DNA of 64,000 nucleotides from Dorea sp. AF36-15AT (lineage in GTDB: Bacteria; Bacillota; Clostridia; Lachnospirales; Lachnospiraceae): contig NZ_QUDV01000008.1 of assembly GCF_003477705.1 (NCBI RefSeq), positions 1 to 64,000 on the forward strand, given 5' to 3'. Below the pieces are notes generated by a model, which made no database searches, was not told where the DNA came from, and worked only from the letters and a program-made list of their open reading frames with translations. This document shows positions 60,169-64,000 of this stretch, piece after piece. Numbering within the stretch: position 1 is the first letter of the stretch; every line of letters starts with the position of its first letter. The position numbers were made by a program, and so were the translations under genes.

Positions 60169-61650
60169 ATGGCTCAGGATTTCGGCGATGACATGGGAAA
60201 CGCCCTCCTAAACTTCGTCACAAGGCAGACGGAGAACTACTTGCGGTTCGGACGTGGCAGGGAACGTGCTTTTGACTGGTGGCAGCGCCATTATAAGAAG
60301 GAGGGGAACACTCCCGAAGCCGCAAAAGCAATGGCTGAGAAGCAATCCTCTCGTGAGCAGGTGGTCGTGCCCTTTGGTACTTCCGAGGAAGCCGCCTACT
60401 ATGCGCAGGTATGCCGCGAGAATGGTACCTATGCCGCCGCCTACACGGACAAACAGGGAAACGGATTCCTTGCCTTTGCCAAGGAGGATGCTAAGACCGT
60501 CGCAGGGTATGCCCCGCAATTTAAGGACGTAATGGCGCGTCTCGATGAGCAGCGTATCACCGACGCGCTGAATCACGCGGAACCCCTAAATAAGAAGACC
60601 ATGGATTCCCTCACGGAGTTGACAGGCTATCCCGACCTTCCGGCGGAAGACGTAACGGTCATTCCGGTCACCATCCGTTACAAGGATGCGCCAGACAAGA
60701 CTTACGATGTGCTCTTTAGCGAGCAGGATACCGAAAACCTCAATATCGACGATTCAATTTGCTTCTCCGGATACTCCCACAAGGAGCTTACCGAGATGGT
60801 TGGTCGTGAGACCCATGAGGATTTCGATGTGATTGCTGTCAGTGCCCCCTACAAGGTTCACGCGACGCAGGTGAAAACGGATGCCCCGGAAAAGGCTTAT
60901 GGCGTGCCGGGAAAGGATGCACCTGCCCGCAGCGATAGGGTTGCCACTCTTCGCGCCGAGGACACCGCCATTCATACCCAGAACATCCGAAACGCTGCCC
61001 AAAAGGCAAGGGAAGACTGCACGGACTTTTCCGACTTCGAGCGCAAGATGAACGCGCAGGGCTTCGGCGTGACCGAAACCAGCAAGGGCGAGGTCATGGC
61101 CTACGAGCCTGCAAGCCTGAATAAGGACGGTTCGGTACCGGCGTATGAGCGCGGTCGCGACTGGCCGGTCTCTGCGGAGACGTTAAAGAACCGGTACGAC
61201 CTCGATGTGACCCACAACTGGTTCGAGCAGAATACCCCGAAGGACGCTGGCACCCTCCCGGATGGAGACCTTGCCATGCAGAATGCGCGTCTGGCGCAGG
61301 AGCAGATGCGTGACGAACAACAGATGCTAGAGCCGGTTGCATCCGACGGTTCCATGGATAACGACGGGCGCACGCCCGACCCGAACTCCGGCATTGAGAG
61401 CCACGATGGCGCAGATACCGATTCCCGCACCGCCGTCATGGATGCGGAGCAGACCGGAAGCGAGATTCGCCCCTCCGATATTCGCAAGGAGCAGCAATAT
61501 GATTCCGAGTCCTATTCCCTCACGGGGGAAGCACGCGATATGACCGCTGCCAAGAACCAGATGGATACGGAGACGAAGGCGCAGGAAACCACGCGGGAGC
61601 ATGGTTCGAGCCTGCCCGTTATACCCATTAACGGCGAAGACGTATTGTAA
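60169..61650 (+). CDS. PcfB/DUF3801-like protein of a second conjugative element
   Basis: 493 residues. The N-terminal ~60 residues are helical. Residues ~65-125 (VVVPFGTSEEAAYYAQVCRE..., NGFLAFAKEDAKTVAGYAP) align by pattern with the DUF3801 fold of PcfB, including F...V.R..G and FAK.D. The remainder contains conserved blocks (HTQNIRNAAQKAREDCTDFS) and a long, acidic, low-complexity C-terminal half. It lies immediately upstream of a T4CP operon, as PcfB does, but is much longer than typical PcfB. Assignment is moderate. Codon usage is markedly GC-rich versus the DNA left of 58.4 kb. Confidence 0.5.
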   Translation: MAQDFGDDMGNALLNFVTRQTENYLRFGRGRERAFDWWQRHYKKEGNTPEAAKAMAEKQSSREQVVVPFGTSEEAAYYAQVCRENGTYAAAYTDKQGNGFLAFAKEDAKTVAGYAPQFKDVMARLDEQRITDALNHAEPLNKKTMDSLTELTGYPDLPAEDVTVIPVTIRYKDAPDKTYDVLFSEQDTENLNIDDSICFSGYSHKELTEMVGRETHEDFDVIAVSAPYKVHATQVKTDAPEKAYGVPGKDAPARSDRVATLRAEDTAIHTQNIRNAAQKAREDCTDFSDFERKMNAQGFGVTETSKGEVMAYEPASLNKDGSVPAYERGRDWPVSAETLKNRYDLDVTHNWFEQNTPKDAGTLPDGDLAMQNARLAQEQMRDEQQMLEPVASDGSMDNDGRTPDPNSGIESHDGADTDSRTAVMDAEQTGSEIRPSDIRKEQQYDSESYSLTGEARDMTAAKNQMDTETKAQETTREHGSSLPVIPINGEDVL

Positions 61651-61661
61651 GGAGATAGACC

Positions 61662-62198
61662 ATGACACTCAAAGACAAATTGCCGGACAGGCTGAAATGC
61701 TCCCCGCTTCTTACCATGGAGTCGGACAGCGATATCGAGACCATCGCGGAATCCATCGTGAACCTTTCCGATTCAGATGGGGACTTCTTTAAGAAGACGG
61801 AAAAACTCCTTCTGATGGCCTGCCTTGGATATTTAAGGGACTGGTGCGAGCCTTCCCAGCGTACCATCGGGAACCTCATCTCCCTTCTTGATGCCGCCCT
61901 GCCAAAGGACAACGAGACCCATACCACCCTCGACAACCTTTTCTATGAAATGAAGTCCGGGTGCAAGCGCGTGAAATCGGAAGATGGCATCACAACCCTC
62001 TGGGAGCCTTCCGCCCTTTCCCGTTGCGACGGTCTCACTCCGCGCGATTCCAACGGTATTGATGTGTCCGAGGATTTTTCGCTCACCTGCTATGAAGGAT
62101 TCCGCCACGCGGCCACGCGGGAGACGCGCACGAGTATTGTGACCACGCTCCTGCTTGTGCTGGAAGAAGTGGAAAAGGAGGATGCATATGGCAAATAG
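61662..62198 (+). CDS. Free-standing T4CP all-alpha-domain protein
   Basis: 178 residues from MTLKDKLPDRLKCSPLLTM. The segment DGDFFKKTEKLLLMACLGYL, then RDWCEPSQRTIGNLISLLDA, matches residue by residue the all-alpha-domain region of the downstream T4CP (GDPFWENAEKMLYTALIALL, RDWFPAKDYNMSSLLTLLSL). The later DVSEDFSLTCYEGFRHAATR likewise matches ADEDFALMNYKNFKVAAGK. It lacks the Walker motifs and membrane helices. It overlaps the T4CP start by 11 bases. Probably a substrate-recognition partner or decoy domain for the coupling protein; the function is inference. Confidence 0.7.
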   Translation: MTLKDKLPDRLKCSPLLTMESDSDIETIAESIVNLSDSDGDFFKKTEKLLLMACLGYLRDWCEPSQRTIGNLISLLDAALPKDNETHTTLDNLFYEMKSGCKRVKSEDGITTLWEPSALSRCDGLTPRDSNGIDVSEDFSLTCYEGFRHAATRETRTSIVTTLLLVLEEVEKEDAYGK

Positions 62199-64000
62199 CG
62201 CGAACCCGGAAATCAATAAGAAGATTGCCACCTCGGCGCTCGGCACCCTCGTCATCGCCACGGTCTTCTTCTATCTCGGTGACCGTTATGCCGAAACCCT
62301 CGTCACCTATCCGGGGCAGATTTTCGACCATCTGGGCGATGCCATGCTCACCATGTGGGAGACCATAAGGGTCTCGCCCTTCACCCTCGATATGACCAGT
62401 AACTCCCTGCTGTTTGGCGGGGCTTGCTTTCTCATTATCTGGATGATTTGGCTTCGCTACGTGGCGTTCATCGGAAACTATCGTTCCGGCGAAGAATCCG
62501 GTTCCGCCCGCTGGGGCACTGTGAAGGAAGGAAAGAAGTTCAAGGACTTGCAGACCGAAGACAACAATCTTCTCTTCACCAAGAACTTCGGCCTTGCCCT
62601 GCACCGTCCCAAGTTCGACCCGGAATATGACCGCAACCTAAACGTCCTCGTGGTCGGCGGCTCTGGCTCCGGTAAGACCCTTAACTACGTGACCCCGAAC
62701 ATCTGCCAGCTCAACACCAGCTACTTTGTCACCGACCCAAAAGGCACCCTTCTTAAGGATGCCGGATACCTGTTCACGGACAACGGCTATAAGCTCAAGA
62801 GCTTCAATACCATCAACCTTGATGAGTCCATGCACTACAACCCGTTAAAGTACGTGAAGACGGATACCGATATCCTCTCCTTCGTGAACTGCTTCATTAT
62901 GAACACGAACCCCGAGGGGAAATCGAGCGGTGACCCGTTCTGGGAGAACGCCGAAAAGATGCTCTACACGGCGCTCATCGCCTTGTTGCGCGATTGGTTC
63001 CCGGCAAAGGACTACAACATGTCCTCGCTTCTCACGCTCCTCTCCCTTGCGGAAGCACGAGAGAACGATGAGAACTTCAAGTCCGCTCTTGACCTCATGT
63101 TCCTCCAAATCGAGGAGGGCAAGAAGTACAAGCAAAACGACGGCTCTTCTCCTGACGCTGCGGGAAATGCCGGTCTCTCAAGGAGCTTTGGCACCAAACA
63201 GGCAGATAACGGCTGGTCTTGGGTGCCCAGTAAGTTCAAGCGCAACTCCGACGGCGTGAAGCCCGCCGACTGCGGGGGACTTTCCGCCGACGAGGACTTC
63301 GCCCTGATGAACTACAAGAACTTCAAGGTGGCCGCAGGCAAGACCTTAAAATCCATCCTCATTTCCTGCAACGTGCGCCTTGCGCCCATCGCGACGGATG
63401 GCGTGCGCGAGCTTTTGACCTATGACGAGATGGAGATTGACACCCTTGGTGACCCGGATGCGAAGGTGGCGATTTTCGGCATCCTCTCCGATACCGACAA
63501 GACCCTCAGTTTCCTGTTCGCCATCCTCATGTGGCAGACCATCGACCAACTGTGCCGAAAAGCACTTTCGGATTATGGCGGGAAACTCCCGACCCCGGTG
63601 CATTTCATCTTCGACGAGTTCGCCAACATCGGCACCATCCCGCAGATTGAGGAGACCATCGCGGTCACACGTTCCCGTAACATCGGCATCACCATCATCC
63701 TGCAATCCATGAGCCAGCTGGAAAGCAAGTACGATAAGAAGGCGCAGACCATCATCGACTGCTGCGACTCGACGCTCTTCCTCGGTGGCAAGTCTAACTC
63801 CACCAACAAGGAGATTGCGGAGATGATTGGCAAGCAGACCATCCATCAGATGACTTATAACGAGTCCACGGGACAATCCTCAAGCGCCAGTAAGAACTTG
63901 CAGATTCAGGGTCGTGACCTTATCGACGCAGCAGAAATCGGCAAGATGAGCCGCCTAAAGGCAATCCTGCTCATCGCCGGTACCAACCCGCTCATGGATG
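62188..64000 (+). CDS. virD4: VirD4-like coupling protein of the second element (partial)
   Basis: Starts at ATG 62188 (AAAAGGAGGATGC upstream) and runs off the window after 604 codons without a stop. N-terminal transmembrane helices (residues ~15-30 and ~75-95), Walker A GGSGSGKT at 157-164, an all-alpha domain (~260-330), Walker B VHFIFDEFANIG, and ITIILQSMSQLESKY. It is homologous to the VirD4 at 34.2-36.0 kb but clearly a separate lineage in a GC-rich background. Confidence 0.93.
   Translation, partial: MANSANPEINKKIATSALGTLVIATVFFYLGDRYAETLVTYPGQIFDHLGDAMLTMWETIRVSPFTLDMTSNSLLFGGACFLIIWMIWLRYVAFIGNYRSGEESGSARWGTVKEGKKFKDLQTEDNNLLFTKNFGLALHRPKFDPEYDRNLNVLVVGGSGSGKTLNYVTPNICQLNTSYFVTDPKGTLLKDAGYLFTDNGYKLKSFNTINLDESMHYNPLKYVKTDTDILSFVNCFIMNTNPEGKSSGDPFWENAEKMLYTALIALLRDWFPAKDYNMSSLLTLLSLAEARENDENFKSALDLMFLQIEEGKKYKQNDGSSPDAAGNAGLSRSFGTKQADNGWSWVPSKFKRNSDGVKPADCGGLSADEDFALMNYKNFKVAAGKTLKSILISCNVRLAPIATDGVRELLTYDEMEIDTLGDPDAKVAIFGILSDTDKTLSFLFAILMWQTIDQLCRKALSDYGGKLPTPVHFIFDEFANIGTIPQIEETIAVTRSRNIGITIILQSMSQLESKYDKKAQTIIDCCDSTLFLGGKSNSTNKEIAEMIGKQTIHQMTYNESTGQSSSASKNLQIQGRDLIDAAEIGKMSRLKAILLIAGTNPLMD

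Overview
The window is almost entirely mobile DNA. It looks like a gut Firmicute (Lachnospiraceae/Clostridiales-type) conjugative element that carries a macrolide-resistance cassette, has been invaded by a second element, and abuts a third element whose base and codon usage is visibly more GC-rich and which could come from another phylum. No chromosomal housekeeping genes are present. Host identity is inference from gene families and composition only.

Layout. (1) 1-4.6 kb: a resistance scar region with a BceB-like permease fragment, erm(B) with its intact leader peptide and attenuator, a topoisomerase tail fragment, a complete IS1182-family insertion sequence flanked by a 24-bp duplication of a terminator, and a Tn916-type sigma factor plus truncated HTH_16 gene that runs straight into a truncated PAP2 gene. 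(2) 5.5-25.1 kb and 33.9-58.1 kb: one large Tn1549/CTn-like conjugative element. It has MobC and a MOBP relaxase, a nucleotide-metabolism cassette (Nmad1/MazG-like protein, ThyX, dUTPase), ArdC-like and YodL-type accessory proteins, TopB, DUF4366/DUF4315, a 3D+NlpC/P60 cell-wall hydrolase, VirB4, PrgI, a VirB6/TrbL-like membrane protein, Maff2, VirD4, PcfB, a 1753-residue isopeptide-domain adhesin, a sigma factor, a YolD/Y-family polymerase operon facing an XRE/ImmA operon, a type VII secretion effector-immunity cargo, RepA, and a parB-parA-parB cluster beside an iteron field. (3) 25.16-33.93 kb: an approximately 8.8-kb mobilizable element (large serine recombinase, TnpW, DnaC-like, replisome organizer, MobA/MobC, sigma/HTH_16, PadR/DUF2812) inserted inside the maff2 gene of the host element. 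(4) 58.4-64.0 kb: a 3' tRNA-Arg fragment marks a junction. Beyond it are an Rpn-type nuclease gene and the start of another conjugation operon (PcfB-like protein, a free-standing T4CP all-alpha-domain protein, and a T4CP cut by the window end).

How it works together. The relaxase/MobC nick oriT, VirD4 with PcfB recruits the DNA, VirB4/PrgI/TrbL-like/NlpC proteins build the channel, and TopB, RepA and ParA/ParB handle replication and inheritance. The XRE repressor and ImmA protease probably act as a damage-responsive switch over the error-prone polymerase. The type VII cargo would need a host secretion machine, as none is encoded here.

Most notable: two genes of the large element (dUTPase and the NlpC/P60 protein) appear to start at AUA codons with the same Shine-Dalgarno geometry; a roughly 38-bp sequence is repeated four times ahead of separate gene modules; the polymerase/ImmA switch has four matching operator dyads over two divergent consensus promoters; and the GC-rich element encodes a solitary copy of the all-alpha domain normally buried within VirD4.
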